From positions 10,590,001 through 10,654,000 of the forward strand of contig NC_135556.1 in the NCBI RefSeq assembly GCF_964340395.1: a stretch of DNA of 64,000 bases, read 5' to 3'. Shown here one piece after another: positions 47,409 to 61,492 of the stretch; the first letter of the stretch is position 1; every line of letters starts with the position of its first letter. The position numbers and the translations under genes were made by a program. The notes under the pieces were generated by a model, which saw only the letters and a list, made by a program, of their open reading frames with translations, did no database searches and had not been told where the DNA came from. This stretch comes from Glandiceps talaboti. Its lineage: Eukaryota > Hemichordata > Enteropneusta > Spengelidae.

Positions 47409-50400
47409 TACAGAACATACCCTCTCCCCTCCACATATAAATCCCCCGTGTACGTATCTGAATACTTTAACGTCATATTTACCTAGTACCATTCCTACCT
47501 CTATGTTGACGATAAGTATGCAAACAGCGACGTCTCCTTAGAAGTTGATATCGTTGTTGTATTCATCAAATCAAATCAACTAATTAAACCACAGAGAGTC
47601 CTTATCTGTGATTAAAAGGTACCCCAAGGACAACGTATTCTCTTTGTGAGCGCAGTTGGCACTGTACCCTCATGTATCTGTTGTATTAATATCCATGGCT
47701 GATAGCATATTTCGGGTTTTAAGTATTAAAATGAAAAGAAAGCCTAGAAATCTGAACGAAAACAAACACAGAGGTTGTGTTAACGTGATAAACCCTGAAC
47801 TTTAAAGGGACATACTGAGCTTGTACTTTTTACAACGTCAATTTTTCATACTCAAATCTAAAGTTGCTCGCAGTATGACATATTTTAATCATTACTTGAG
47901 AATTGACTGAACACAAACCTGGTTTTAAGATTTAATTTATAGGCGCTCTGATGTCGAGGTAATACCTAAGTGTCAGAAGGCAAACATAATCCCATAGAAA
48001 GCTTGCATCGGAATTAACATAGTACTAGAATAGTTAATTGAGGGTTTTATGTAAAGATTTTCACTTCAGTAAAAACTCAGATTGTGCCACTTTAAAGAAT
48101 GCTATGATACTGATAGTACATTGAGCCAACTTTCGGGTCACCGACAGAGGGCGACATCACATTGCACACATTACTTGAAAGTGAAAACTGAACAGACGTG
48201 TATAGACAGGCTTCGAATCATTGAAAAATATGCATGAAAATATGCATCAATTTCACACTCCATGGAACTACGAAATTTTCGACCCGACATTGATTTTAGA
48301 AAAAGAAAAGAAAAAGAATATATAAAACTGAAATTTTAAAAGCCTAAAAATGCAACATCTGTGTGGCATATTTCATCTCAATTCATTTATATCCCCTGAT
48401 CAAGTTTAAACGAACGATACTTTAACAAAATTTGAAATTTATTGATAAATCAATAATGCAAGCTGATATTTATATATTATCAAAAATTTTGAAATTTTAA
48501 AAATTGACATTCGTATCTTAATTAAGTTAAAGTTCGTTATGTTTGTTTTTTGTGTGGTATGATTTGACCTCAATTACGTTGCTACTACTGTACGGTGTAT
48601 TTGTTGCCTACTCTGCCCCTGGAGGATGAGGCTATTAAGATAATTGACGTGCAAGGCTACCGCCAAAGCAGTTCACCTTATGTCACCTTTGAACATCAAA
48701 TATTACACTTGCTTGTTGCATAGCCACGTCAGGTTTCTCTCATTACCAAATATGATCAAAGGAACCGAACATTTCCAGAAATCGCAAATAGTTTGTGGAT
48801 TAAAGGCCAGGTAGAATTTGACCTTAATGCCATTGCTGTGGTCGAAAAAATATAGTGTGTTTGTTTTTCAGTTGAAACAGTACTTTCTTTAAAGAATCGC
48901 TGTAATGTGATATTAAATCAACCCCCCCCCCCCCCATCCACCAAAAAAATGAACGAGATGAGATTATCGTGTTTTTCACTCTCAGAGGAATTGAGAAAGA
49001 AATTGCTTAAAAGTAGTTCTGTATGTCGAAACTTATGGTGAAGGCAACGGCTGGTTCTGGTCCGGCCGGGCATAGTATCAAAGAGAAGGGACATGATGTC
49101 TGCCTTCTTGTCTATCTACGCGCCTGTAAATCGTAGCTTTTTTTCAGACACACAAGCTCATAACTCATCGTCAAGAGTCTTTAAAAACTGGCCAAACATA
49201 GCTAGTCTTGTACATATTAAAGCTTGTAATTTAAGACCACTGTCGTCGATAAATTACTGTAGTAACCTGCCGACAAAGGCGGAACAACAACGTCATATTT
49301 TCACATTTTTACTAATTTATGACCCGGGAGTATTAATATAGGTAGAGAGCAAGGTAGTGTAAACACCTTCATTTATCAAGTGAAAGAGGTTGTACTTTAG
49401 GTGACCTAGTGATTGAATATAATCTAGATGAAACCAGTCACACAGTATGTTTCAATCAATCAATAAATGAAACATACAATGGATATTAATCTATTTCTTC
49501 AACAGTTTAATTAAATTCTTGGTTTATTTGCAATGTCGTTTTGTATGAAGATCTAGCTCATACCCTCAGTGCAATAAATTGTAATATCAATACATATTTA
49601 CTCGTGATAAATTGATTCAGTTTTCAAAATATAAAAAAAAAAATCAAGATATTGTTGAGATCTCGTTTTTTTTGTTAGCTTTACTAGCAACGCTGATAGG
49701 AATAGTAACGTGATAATGAAATATTTGGAATTTGGAATTTTACATATGTTTGGAACATAGTTTGATAATATAAGCAGTTTTTCGAATTTCGAATTTTACA
49801 AAATCATGTTTTGCAGGATAGTTTCCATAGTTGACTTATAATCATATCGTGTGCATTGCCTTGCTTAAAATTTAAGACAATACATGCAGCGTTTAAGCCT
49901 GAATTTCGATGTTTAAACTTGACACTAGCTTACATTCACTGTTCGTGTTTGTATGTTTTGTACATTTATATCAGTTACTGGACATAGCCTGGGAAGTATA
50001 CACAGTATTATTTCTACTAACGAAGAATTGAAAACAACGACACTTAGTCGGAGTCGTCGAAAATACCATGTTGTCTGTTCTGGCGAATGTAATTTCGTTT
50101 CAGCGACTTTTTATTATTATACAAGGTGTCGGTGAAAGGTTTCCCAAGTTCTCAAGTACTCCATGTGTCATAACAGTTCTCTAATAAAACTATATACTTA
50201 GAACATTTCATGTACTTTATGCATTAGATTTGGAAAGTGCGTTGATTTTCTACACCATTTTTGAAATTTCTAGATGTTTTGAAAGTATTGGTTTGACAAG
50301 CTAAGCTTGATATATTTTGAAACACGGGGAAGGCAGAGAACATGATACACTTTTACACCTCAGAGTCTGGTCTCACAACCTCATCTGCTATAAATAGAAA

Positions 50401-53400
50401 AATACAGCTATTTAGGGTTCGCATTAGCTTTGTAATTTATGGCAATCGGGGCATGTTTTACCAGCTTTCCAAAGTATACAGAAACCAAAGTTTTACAAGG
50501 TTTCGTGGCACTCTGAGCTTGCAATTTCGTTGATGTTAAGATAAAACCTGACATACATTCTATATGTGTGTATGATTTATTAAATGTAGGAATGAATTAT
50601 GGCGGGAAACATTAAGCAGACAACCTATTTTTATACTTGTTCCCAAATTCAATTTTTTGGAATATAACGATCGACATTTGGAACTATTTTAGAGCAGATT
50701 TTTTAGGAACAAGAGTAACATTCCGTACAGGTGCGTATTACTCAAAATACAGGGAACGGAAATAAAATGAGCACAGTAAAAAGATGAACCCTTAAACAGA
50801 GATAAAAAGTGAAACAGCACGTCGGCAATATACTGAGGCTGACATTTTTGACACAAATTTAAAGATGGCGACGTACATGAACGATGACACCCATGGAACT
50901 GAAAATAGAGACAAATTATACAAAGCAAATAAAAAATACTGACAGTAGGCGATTCTAAAAACGAACTAACCACCATCATCATAAAATGAGAGCATGTATG
51001 AAATGCGGGTGATTTGAATCTGTCCGGGCTCATAATGTTTCTTCGGCCGTGGATCAAAATGTTCAGTTCAGAGACGAGAAATTGCGACATTATCAATAAA
51101 TTTACAGGTTACCTGATAGAACAAAAATTATATCATTTCTGTATGTAATTACATTCGTTAGTTGATAAAATTCAAGGACATAAAACTAATTAAAATGGAT
51201 GGCACAGTCGTTCTAGGTCATGACGAAAAGAAAGGACCATATTAAAGGCCAAAAACAATTGTTTCTGGTCAGGACATTTTGTCTAAAGTGGTGCGACGAC
51301 GTGATTTTTTTTTCTCAACAAACCTGTCCCTTAATCTACTATTTATGGCAGTTGCTGTTCTTTTATTTAGTTATAGTACATTAGAGCAAGTGTGTATGTA
51401 AGACACATGCAATTCGCGTCCATGATTGGCTCTGCAGTTGTCTTCACTGAAGTAAGGAGGGTTATTTTTGTGTTTCTCCCTTAGATCTGCAGACTGCCAT
51501 GAGCTGGACAAACACGAAAAAAAAGACCGACGCGAGGGTATTTAAGTGATGCTCGCGCTGACTAGAAACAATTCTTTTTTATGGGGAGAGGGGGGGGGCT
51601 AACATGAAATGATTTGACCAAAGATTGATATGGATACAAAGATTGATATGGCTTTTCAGGACATAACACTTTAAAATACATGCACATTGTTGTGATGACT
51701 AAATATCCTACATAACATGTATCTACAGTCACTCACAAATCATACGTTACATTTCAAATGTTTATGAAGCAATCCACCCTTAGTATGATACTTCTATGGC
51801 AAACCGTTTGCATTACTGTTAACAGCCTACATAACATTACTTGCGAAAAAATTCCACTTCACATTCAGTCAGTCACAAACGAAAATATACCATACTATAT
51901 AGTCGTGTAAATTTGAACGACTGGCAGTCTTACAAAGCCGAGGACAAAATCTGTATTCGGATATTCATTCACATATAGTTTTCCACCCTATATTTAGCAG
52001 TAAAAGGAATAAATACAATGAATGTCGTTTCTCTTGATATCAGAATTACGGTAATTTTTACTCAAATCTAATTATTTCCATAAAGTTATATTAATTTCCA
52101 GACAAATATGTACACAGTCATCTCTTTTATATTTATAGATACTTTTGAATTAGATACAGATAATAAAAGTGTTTACTATCGACATCGTCATATCCGGTTT
52201 GGGTTCAATTATGATGGGTGATGGAAGACAGGACAGGACATACACACTCAATCTGCAAGCACTAGTTTTAAACGAACGAGAAACTAAATTTACCATTTTA
52301 ATAACATGTCACTAAAAATTCAACCATGTATCTGCGATAATAATATACATGTAGGTACATATAGCAGAAAAGTTGGTTTGGTGGGCTGTTGTTATTTGTC
52401 CACAAGACACCACAGCATCAACTATAAACAATATAAATTTGTATGTACTTTAGTATATAGACTCTGGCGTTTTCCCCCAGATCAATTCTGGGTATGTCTA
52501 AGAATAATCGCCTTCCATGCATTACACCTTGTGTGAAGAAACAAAGCAATACATGGTCTGCTGGGCAAATTACTCGATCAACTTATACTGTTGCATATAT
52601 ATAGAATTGTATAGTTATAGTCCGCCACTTCTTGGCAGAACAATTACTTAATATATTCTCTATAATTTTCTCAATCTTTGTTAACATCATTTGTTCAAAA
52701 AGTGACGTGTATTTCAGTATTTTACCCGAATTCTGAATATCGCCCAATTTAGCTCAGGTAAAGATCAGTAAATTATCCCGGATTCTATTTCTGTTCTGAA
52801 AACCGAATACAATTATATTATACTCGCTGACTGCTAGCGCTGTGATGTTCATTCTATAAGTTATCTTGTTTATTAGTAATACCTAAAGTTGTTTATTTTG
52901 ACATGCATTATTATTTTTTCCCTCCAAAATGTTCAAGCCGTTCGTATGATGTGCACACTAATTTCACAGCACACCAATTCGTTCGTATCCACCCACAGAA
53001 TTTCTCGTTTGTTTGCTCCTTCACTTCTTTACTTGTTAACGCTGTTGAAACTAGACTCTCTCCATCGAACACATTTGTACATTGAGTAAAGTAGGCTATC
53101 ACTTGTCGCGTTTCAGCTATTTTCTTCTTCTAAATTTAAGGCCACTATAGTAACAGTTATTTGAGATTTTATACACGATAATCTTTACCACTTTGACAAC
53201 ACGTCGATCACCGACGACTGACTGAGGACGTTAGAATTGGCAAACGTTTCATAACATGTAAATCCAAACAAAATATGTTTATGCTAGAAATAATTGTCAT
53301 CGTTACAATATCACTTACAGAGTAGAATCACGAAATTCTGATTTAGTTTCCCCTTTATTGGACAATGTACATTTATATGGGTATATAGTTTATATGATTT

Positions 53401-56400
53401 TAGACAAAGTACTCGTACGATACACTGTCATGGTATCTATACCGTTCCCTCAATTTAACGACCACCGGTTCACTACGTATTTTCCCAATCTTCTAATATC
53501 CTACGTAACTACGTATCGACTCGTCTTGTTCCCGATGCTGTCCTATTGATCCTACTAGTTTTCCCACTGGCATACAACGATGGTTTCATTTTTTCTTATT
53601 TCTCCATAAAACTCCTTAAGTCCGGTATATGGTAACTCCTAATACATGTACGTACCGGCCAGAAGGGCGATCGAACGATTGACTCTCCAATGCACTGGAA
53701 CGAGTACTCTCAGTCTCACTCACTCACCTCCCTGTATACATGCACTTACATAATCTATTCTGAATAATCGATAGATATTTTCGTTCTTATCGTTAAACCA
53801 AAACATGTACAGCTAACATTTTCATAAATTTTGTGAAGAACATGTGAAAATGAGTGCACTATTTGGACCAAATATGTATTTGTAATGAAAATGTACATAA
53901 CAGGTCAATCGGTCCTGAAATGTCTCAGTTACTGTGAGAAGTTTACTAATATAAATTGGTCACTAGTTATGCATGTAATTTTTAAAATAGTTGCAAAAAA
54001 AATCTAACAACTTGTAATCCACGTTTGTTGAAATGAAATTCGTTTCTACAACAGCTTAACAAAATATATTTAGCCAATCATAAATGGGGGACATACAAGT
54101 ACAACACTGGTGTATAAGCTACATGCATATATTTATAACATCATCAATCAGTTTAGATACATGTAGGTAGAGGAACACTACAATATTTATTTCTGATTTA
54201 TAAATTTGTTCTCGGATATTTGAGTTGACTTGAGGCTGTGTAGTAAATATAGTGAAATGTATGCAGTTGGGATATCTAGTGCATGCTTGGCCTTAACTGT
54301 TCAATGGCAGGAGTGTATCTTTCGTATGTCAATCGTTCAAAGATTCATCTATGATGCGTTAAAGAATCAAATTTGTATTATTATGCGTTTGAAAAAGTCT
54401 TTATTTCTAGGGCCACGTGTTATATTTGGGGTGTTATTCACCACTTCGTTTATGGAGGTGTGTTGTACTCTCTTAAAAATACTTTTTACACTTAGGCTCA
54501 GTACGTACTTTGTGATTACTGAAATGGGCCCATACTTTGTAGCATAGCCAGTGTTGTCTGACGGTGTATACAGCAAAGAACACACCAGAGTATTCAAATC
54601 TATTTTTGTTGTACGTGTTGTATTTCCGTACTGTCACCAAATTTACGTATTCGTGCAATGTTAATTTTAATAGTGAACAACACCTGTACATTTGACTGTG
54701 GTCATTTTGGGACATTATCAACCCTTGTTTGAGAGAATTTGTTAACCCGTGTCATATTTACCATGAATTTTATTCAAAGACGAGTACAGAACTTCGGATT
54801 TCTTTCATGATGTCGGTTTATTTTTATATCCTTCCTTTTCAAAACAAGAATGACCAAGATTCACATCAGAATACTAAAGATACAGACCAGAAGAAGTGAA
54901 CGAAATACTGGCCTTCAATTGCGTGGGCCAGCTACACCTAAGGACGCCATTATACCAGAGTAGCACCATGTTTAAGTGATGAGTAAGCCGTCTTTCAACC
55001 CTTCCCTTCAAAACAAATGTGACCACGAGTCATATCACAATTTAGATATGGGACAAGAGAAGTGAACGAAATACCAGCCGTTAATGGCGGATCAGCTACA
55101 AATGGCCATAGTGTGAGAAAGATCAACGAAAACACAAGAACATGCTTTAGAACTGCATGTAGTTGCAACACTTGACTACTTCTCTCATTATGCTCAGATA
55201 AATACGTTAAATCTACCCTAACCCTATACAAGGCTAAATCACTTCAAACTCGGTTTATTGTTGTTTGTATTTGATCAACAATTCTCCAGATTCTAACATG
55301 ATATTGAGATTGTACACTAAGCTTCTAAAATGAACTTCATAAAATGTAGTTAATTTTGCCGACAATTAGGTGTTGCTGTATAAACATGGATATTTTGTAC
55401 GGGTTTGACAACGACTGAAAATTGTTAGCTTGGATTTACACGGTGTCATTTTGGTTTCTTTTGGGGAAAAGAGTCAAATCCCCGGGGTAGAGTAGATCCC
55501 TGGTCACCGTTCACTTTCAGACCCTTTACTGAGAGAGAGATACAGGATCATTTTGGAGTTGGGGTATATTTGGCACACGCATTACAATTAATGGATTCAA
55601 ATATTTTGACATAGAAAAATAATCATGTTCAAATACAGAACAAAACAAAAAATACACAATAAAATACTTCCGTGAAATAAGGGTCTTTTATTCGGTTTAC
55701 TCCGTCACATAATTTACAAAAATAAATGATCAGAATTTGATATTTGACCACAACAATAAAGGCCTCTTAAGCTAGCAAATAAAAGCAAGAAACTATTGCA
55801 TGCAAAAAGGGATAAAACTTGACAATAAATCGACTCAATTAAAACTTAACAGAACAATATATCTCGTCTATATATTATTATCAGAATTAAGATTCCTCTG
55901 CCTACGTTACATGTAGGCTTGGCAACACATCCATAGTTTAACGCAAAAAAAAATAACTAAAAATATTTTCTACAATACAGAACGAAATATAAACAATATC
56001 GCTATTGAGTGGAGAGGCTTCTATTATGACAAAATCGACTATATATCTGCAACTATACATCTGATATTTATGATCAAGTGCGTGCCCTGTGAGGGTGAAT
56101 GTTTTTCAAGTGCAAAATCTGTCAACAGAAACGACAAACAAAACAAGTACACTTCTAAAATTAGACTTTTATCCATTTCTGTGATATTCACAAAGATTGA
56201 TTTTTGAGGTGTGCTTTTAATTCAGAAATTTTCAAGCAGTGACACATTTTTTTTCTGTATAAATATAGACGACAAACACATGTATACGAAGCCAGTTTTG
56301 TTCTAACAACAGGCAATGTGATAAAATATTCGACAGACAAACCTCAGCCCACTTGGCAAGACTGCGACTTAAAACTACGAGATACAACATCGTTAAAAGT

Positions 56401-58104
56401 TACAAAAAAAACTGAGAAATATTCAGCATAATGGAGCCAAAATATAGCTGATTACTATAAATAGAACAATTTTGCAGTTATAATCGATAAGGAAGGTTAG
56501 GAAACGATAACAAATCGTGTGCTGTAATGACTACATTGAAACTGTTGACAAGTTTACAATTTCGTTCCTTTGCTCAGACATTGGTTAATTTTTTTTTAAC
56601 ATCGGTAAAACTAAAGCAATACACTGGGGCTATGAGCTATAATGAATGCAAATAAACCACAAAATACGAATCAGCATGGTGGTTGGAGCTATTATACAGC
56701 AATTCTCTGAATACCTTAGTTGCCCATCGACTAGAGTAAACTAAAACGATTCAACTTTTAACAGCCACTGTGTCACAATTTGATGACAAGTTCGTTGAAA
56801 AATAAAATCACGAAAAATTTACGATTGCACTTAGTATTTTGTCGACGAACGAATTCCAGTTCCTCGCTCGTTTCTTTTAAATTGTTCAAATGCGTGTCTA
56901 GTTAAAATCGATACCATACAAAGTGTATCGCTAAAAAGTTCATCGGAGACAATGGGGTAAAAACAGGAAAAAAAATGCCATCTCTGACAGGTAAGCCTCT
57001 ATGGAAGAAAATATAGATAATACTGCAGCAGGAAAGAGTTTAACAAGCCAACCCACCAAATTCAAACGTCTGGGGAAGATGATCTTGTTTCATTCCGAAA
57101 GTTATAAACACAACTAAATGAGAAGTTACTTATCGTCAGATGATATTGAAACATGAAAATTATGATTATTTGATTTGAAACTAGTGGTACACTAAATCAA
57201 CGAATGGTCATACACAAAATGGGGATGACAGTTGTACAGTCATATTGCATGTATTGCCTGCCGCGCCGGTGTTACTTTGCTGGCGGCATCGTCGGCGTTG
57301 AAGTGAAATTGTTCAAATTTGTTTTGATGTATTTGCCTATCTCTAAACCATGTTTAAGTACAAAATCGATTAAATATTTTCTGTTTGATCAAAAGCAATA
57401 GGACTAAGACATTTGAAAATAAAGGTTATAATACTCACTGATAAAGATCGAAGTAAATTATGCAGGGTCAAACTTGAAGTTGAACTACGTACATACACAG
57501 TCATGCATGCACGGTAGTAGTAGTAGTTCTGTTCAGTCTGACCGCCATCTTGAATTCTGTAGCTCAACATGACGGTGGTGAGTTGTGTCTCCTCTATTAA
57601 ACAACCTCTGATACCAACAGTGAGTTGACACAACCACCAAACCACTTTAAACAGTTGCTGGGAGGAAAGTATGAAGGTTATGAGCTAAATAACTTGATTT
57701 AAACTCTCTTTAACTACGATTCCAAGGACAAAAATAAATTGCAGGAAGGCAGATTGGTAGGAGTGGCTATACCTTTATAAAGGCATTCATTAATAGAATT
57801 AATACCCGCCATAAATGCTCCCAATAACAATTATTACACCGATTTAGAAATCGGCAAAATGTACAAGTCTTTGGTAATTACGGTATTTCGTGAAATATTT
57901 ATCTTTGGCACGTGAGAACTCACGGTCACAGAACTTTTCACTGCTGGTTGTTTCTGTGTTGCTTGGCCAGCCAGACACATTAGTAAACAAATAAAGTATT
58001 GTGTATGTACCCAGTGTGAATGGTGTTATATTGTTCGTTTTTGCAGCCGTCAGCAGTAGTGTTACCATCTCAATACCTGCACATTTTATTCTAAAATCAC
58101 AATA
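47409..58104. other. Xlox-Cdx intergenic region, main part
   Basis: About 10.7 kb in which I recognise no gene on either strand. The longest frame (50689-51096, minus, 135 residues) is Cys/Ser/Phe-rich without a domain and is judged to be chance. A C-homopolymer lies near 48922-48935. GGACAT-containing sequence at 47810-48170 resembles the edge of an old repeat but could not be paired inside the window. Confidence 0.5.
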
Positions 58105-58735
58105 CTTCTTGACTGACAATTTTTTTACTAGATCTTAAAACCCCATCAAATTGCCGAGACAGTACTGTTCAACACTATCAGGCCATATCAAAATACAATA
58201 ATTTTTATTCGTTCTAAATTTATAACTTGTCATATTTTCCTAGATTGAAGTATTCATAGATTTTTTATTAGATTTGAAATCCCGCCAAATTGTTGAAATG
58301 ATATTATTTAACGGTATTTTTTTTATAACCGCTGCATTTTTGTTCAAAAATCCCAATATTTCTCTGATTGAAATATTTTTTACTCTTCGCTAAATTGTTG
58401 AAATAGTACTACATTGTATTTAAATAGAACGCACAATTCAATCCATAACAAACCACCAAAGTCGTTGTCCTCAAATCTTAGTATAGCGTATTTCGTGACT
58501 GAAATATGCATACAGGATTTTTCACAAGGTTTTTCGGTAACCCACCAACGCGTTGAAACAGAACTATTTAGCAGAACATGCAAAATGTGTATACCACCAT
58601 AGCCCCCCAAACAGTTGTCTTCAAATCTCGGAAAAATAACACATTTTCCTGACTGAAATAGTTAATGCAGGCTTTAACATGGTTTTGAAACCCCATAAAA
58701 CTGTTGAAACAGAACTATTTTAATAACAGAATGAG
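58105..58735. repeat. Degenerate tandem repeat, about five units of 125-150 bp, downstream of Cdx
   Basis: Each unit contains a version of GACTGAAATAT, then a Gly/Pro-like AAACCCCA(C/T)AAA box, then TGTTGAAACAGAACTATTT. Unit starts are near 58109, 58243, 58366, 58497 and 58651. The array lies 0.6-1.2 kb after the Cdx stop and might be transcribed as part of its 3' UTR. Confidence 0.7.
58264..58269 (-). terminator. Candidate polyadenylation signal of Cdx (AATAAA on the minus strand)
   Basis: Scanning downstream of the Cdx stop, the first canonical AATAAA I found on the minus strand is here, about 1.07 kb after the stop. A weaker ATTAAA form occurs near 58715. If the distal site is used, the degenerate 130-bp tandem units at 58.1-58.7 kb would lie in the 3' UTR. 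Confidence 0.25.
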
Positions 58736-59333
58736 CGTGAAACTGGGTTCATTCTTATGGTTCGGTGTATGACAATTTGAATGAATATTCCATGAATGTT
58801 GACAATATCAGGCTCTTGTTGAAAAGTGGAGTTGTGACGTTCGTGTGTGAAAAGCTAGTTGTGTAACAACGGCAGTGTATTCAATTCATCTCTTTACATT
58901 GTTAGTTAATTTCTGAATTAATTTTCATCCTGTCACCGAGGTAGTGTAATGGGTTTTTTTTTTTACAATATTGACACCAAACCTTTGTTCAACTGTAAAA
59001 ATGACACGTCTGTGTAAAAAAAATATCCCCACGTCATGGCTACACAAAATAGACGTAACAACATCATTACATTTTCTCTACACTTGACACTTCTACACTA
59101 CCAATGCTGTCAATGTTGGATTTTGATGCGCCTCTTTATGACTAGGTATACAATGGAATCATTTAAAAGCATTTCTCGGGTGAAATATCGATATAAAGTT
59201 TGAATTTGGCAAGTTGGCTTGGAGAGTACGATAATACGGTTAGCCATGGGCTAGTTGTTCTAAAGGTTGTGTACGTAGTAATAGAAGTATACAGACTTCA
59301 CAACGATACACACATGTCTCAGTCAATCAGTGT
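58736..59333 (-). other. Probable Cdx 3' UTR / downstream flank
   Basis: Non-coding sequence directly after the Cdx stop on the minus strand. No close canonical polyadenylation signal is seen. Confidence 0.4.
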
Positions 59334-59842
59334 CTATGATTTGTTTTCGTTGATTACGGGTGACCTCGTCTGCTGCGATCGAGTCGATTCTTGTTTTATG
59401 AGAACCTGGTGTTGATGTGGTTGTTGTTGTTGCTGCTGCTGCTGCGGTTGTGTTTGCTGTCGCTGCGGCTGCTGTTGTTGTTGTTGTTGATGATGATGTT
59501 GATGAGGCTGTTGTTGTTGTTGTTGTTGTTGCTGTTGCTGTTGTTGTTGTTGTTGTTGATGCGCGTGTGGGTGTGGATGTCCGGCTGAATTTTGTTGTTG
59601 ATGAGCGTCTGTAGATTGTGATTGTTGTTGGTTGATCAGTCTTTTCTTGTTTTGTTTGCGTTCTTTGGCACGGCGGTTCTGGAACCATATCTTAACTTGT
59701 CGTTCAGAAAGCCCTAAGGCCGCAGCTAGTTCAGCCTTTCGTCGTATAGTGATATAGCGGCTGTAATGGAATTCCTTTTCGAGTTCCAGCCTCTGGTGAT
59801 CGGTGTACACAACCCTATACTTGTCTTTCGTACGTGTCTTTC
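59334..59842 (-). CDS. Cdx: Cdx (caudal ParaHox) last exon: homeodomain and glutamine-rich tail
   Basis: Final coding exon of a caudal-type ParaHox transcription factor. On the minus strand an acceptor TTTTCTTTAG precedes GAAAGACACG, so the exon opens with the last two bases of a split codon (Gly if exon 1 ends in G). KTRT leads into the homeodomain at exon residues 5-64 (bases 59649-59828), with [39 protein letters not shown] and [11 protein letters not shown], an almost textbook Cdx homeodomain (W48, Q50, N51, A54). Beyond NKKR, the remaining roughly 100 residues are mostly Gln and His: a long uninterrupted poly-Q run, H-P repeats, and a final segment with IKQE at exon residues 148-151, which fits the sumoylation consensus. 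The TAG stop is at 59334-59336. The N-terminal exon carrying the Trp-containing hexapeptide is not in this window, so the gene is partial. The protein is nuclear; the family specifies posterior gut and axis. Confidence 0.96.
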
Positions 59843-59946
59843 CTAAAGAAAATAAAAAAATATGACAAATAACTAAATGAAACATAATCAGGAAAAAAAA
59901 CAATGACATATAAAACATATAGTGTTCGATGAAGGTATGACGTGGA

Positions 59947-59986
59947 TGGTCAACTTCGCAGAGTTGTGGTCAACTTCGCAGAGTTG
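59947..59986. repeat. Perfect 20-bp direct duplication
   Basis: TGGTCAACTTCGCAGAGTTG occurs twice back to back, about 105 bases upstream of the Cdx homeodomain exon. It looks like a recent slippage event. Confidence 0.95.
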
Positions 59987-60881
59987 TAACTCTTAGTAAA
60001 ACTTGGGGCAAATTTAATCGTTATTTCTTGGCCGTCTGATCTACTCAACGGTAGTTCAGATATCGTATATATACAGCTAATCCCCAATATTGCAGTTTGT
60101 TGATTAGTGTAATTGCGTGTGACTAATACGATAGCTTTATTAGAAGTCAGACAGACAAGCACACAGACTAACAAATGATAACATTGGAATCACCAAAGAA
60201 ATACCACATGATTAGTTTTCATATCTCCGATTCCAGCTGTAAAACATATTAAAACATGTGTGCACAGTACATGTTACTACACAGTACAAGATGTTAGCAT
60301 ACGATTAAAATGTCTTGGTCTACGACTGTTAAATAAAGGTAATCTTGAAAAGTTAGGAGAAGGCTGTGTGCACGCTAAGATCTATAAACACGGTGCACTG
60401 CATAAGTTACATTTGTTGATGAACGGTATGTACACTGGTAATATGGCTGTCACCACTATGTTGAGTCGTTGGACATGGATCACTGCGGTTTTGTACGTCA
60501 ACTTCGCTGTATTAGCTTTCCCCCAGCTTAGCAACAACAACAACAACAACTGGTGGTTGATTTGTACCCCGTGCAAATGTTCGATTTGATCGAGTCTCGG
60601 GGAGAGTGGCACGGGATCTAACACCACTTTGGTACTTCGCATTTAACGTACAAATGACGTGGTCTGCGAGGTGTTTTGGCCCGGGAATTGGCGGAGACTA
60701 TTAGTAGTCTACGTGAAGTTGTACCTGGTTTCTCGCCTTGTATCAAATCTATATCCAAACAGCGCACTGCGATTTCCCTCAATTTGAACGATTTGACATG
60801 GCTCACAACAAGTCAGATTACAAGACTAAGCTGGGAGAGAAACCATGTAAGTAGTGAAGTCAACTGTATTGATGAGTTTAG

Positions 60882-60882
<1 letters not shown>

Positions 60883-60912
<30 letters not shown>

Positions 60913-61040
60913 TGTATGTATGTATGTATGTATGTATGTATGTATGTATGTATGTATGTATGTATACATGCATGCATGCATGCATGCATGTATGTGTCTG
61001 TGTCTATGTGTCTATGTGTGCGTCTGTGTATGTATGTGCG
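60883..61040. repeat. GTAT/GCAT tetranucleotide microsatellite
   Basis: About 80 bases of GTAT repeats, a GCATG block (60967-60991), then GTGTCT-rich sequence. Same composition and module order as the array at 9915-10490. The Met-Tyr-Val-Cys frames across it are artefacts. Confidence 0.95.
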
Positions 61041-61492
61041 TGCAACATCAAGAACTAACAGAATTTACTACACCAGTGCAATTATATTAATATGGTACAT
61101 GTATGGTGGCTTACGTAAGTGTAACGAAAGAACACAACACAACACAACACATAATACCTTGGCACATAGACATGTTTTTATTACAATGAAATGCGAGTTA
61201 TTCTTTAAAATTGCTGAAAATGATATTTTGAGGACATAACCCCAAATGGCAGATTTTGACATTTTGATATGAAATGGGGTGTTGTTTTTTGACCGCACGC
61301 CTGACTCACTAAATTAAAACAACTACTTTTTCACCACATGAGATGCTATATATACAGATAGAACAAACGATGTAAACATAGGCTGGTGTGAAGTCCGGTG
61401 AGATGTTTTGACATTAATCACTATAGAACATCAAGTCATGGTATGGTGGAGAGCTAGCTGCTAATATGTGGACATTATAATGCTATACTCAC

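Noticed and set aside
50689-51096. Minus-strand 135-residue frame between Xlox and Cdx
   Set aside because: No domain, signal or homology I can recognise; composition is that of translated AT-rich DNA.
59391-59614. Plus-strand poly-Leu and poly-Val frames
   Set aside because: Antisense shadows of the Cdx poly-Gln tract.
59843-59918. N-terminal extension [21 protein letters not shown] in front of the Cdx homeodomain
   Set aside because: Hydrophobic translation of intron sequence including the polypyrimidine tract; the acceptor at 59843-59844 defines the true exon edge.
60260-61239. Opposed open frames upstream of the Cdx exon, considered as a retroelement fragment or a Cdx exon
   Set aside because: No reverse transcriptase, nuclease or Cdx motif; frames on both strands are similarly open and the second runs into a microsatellite.
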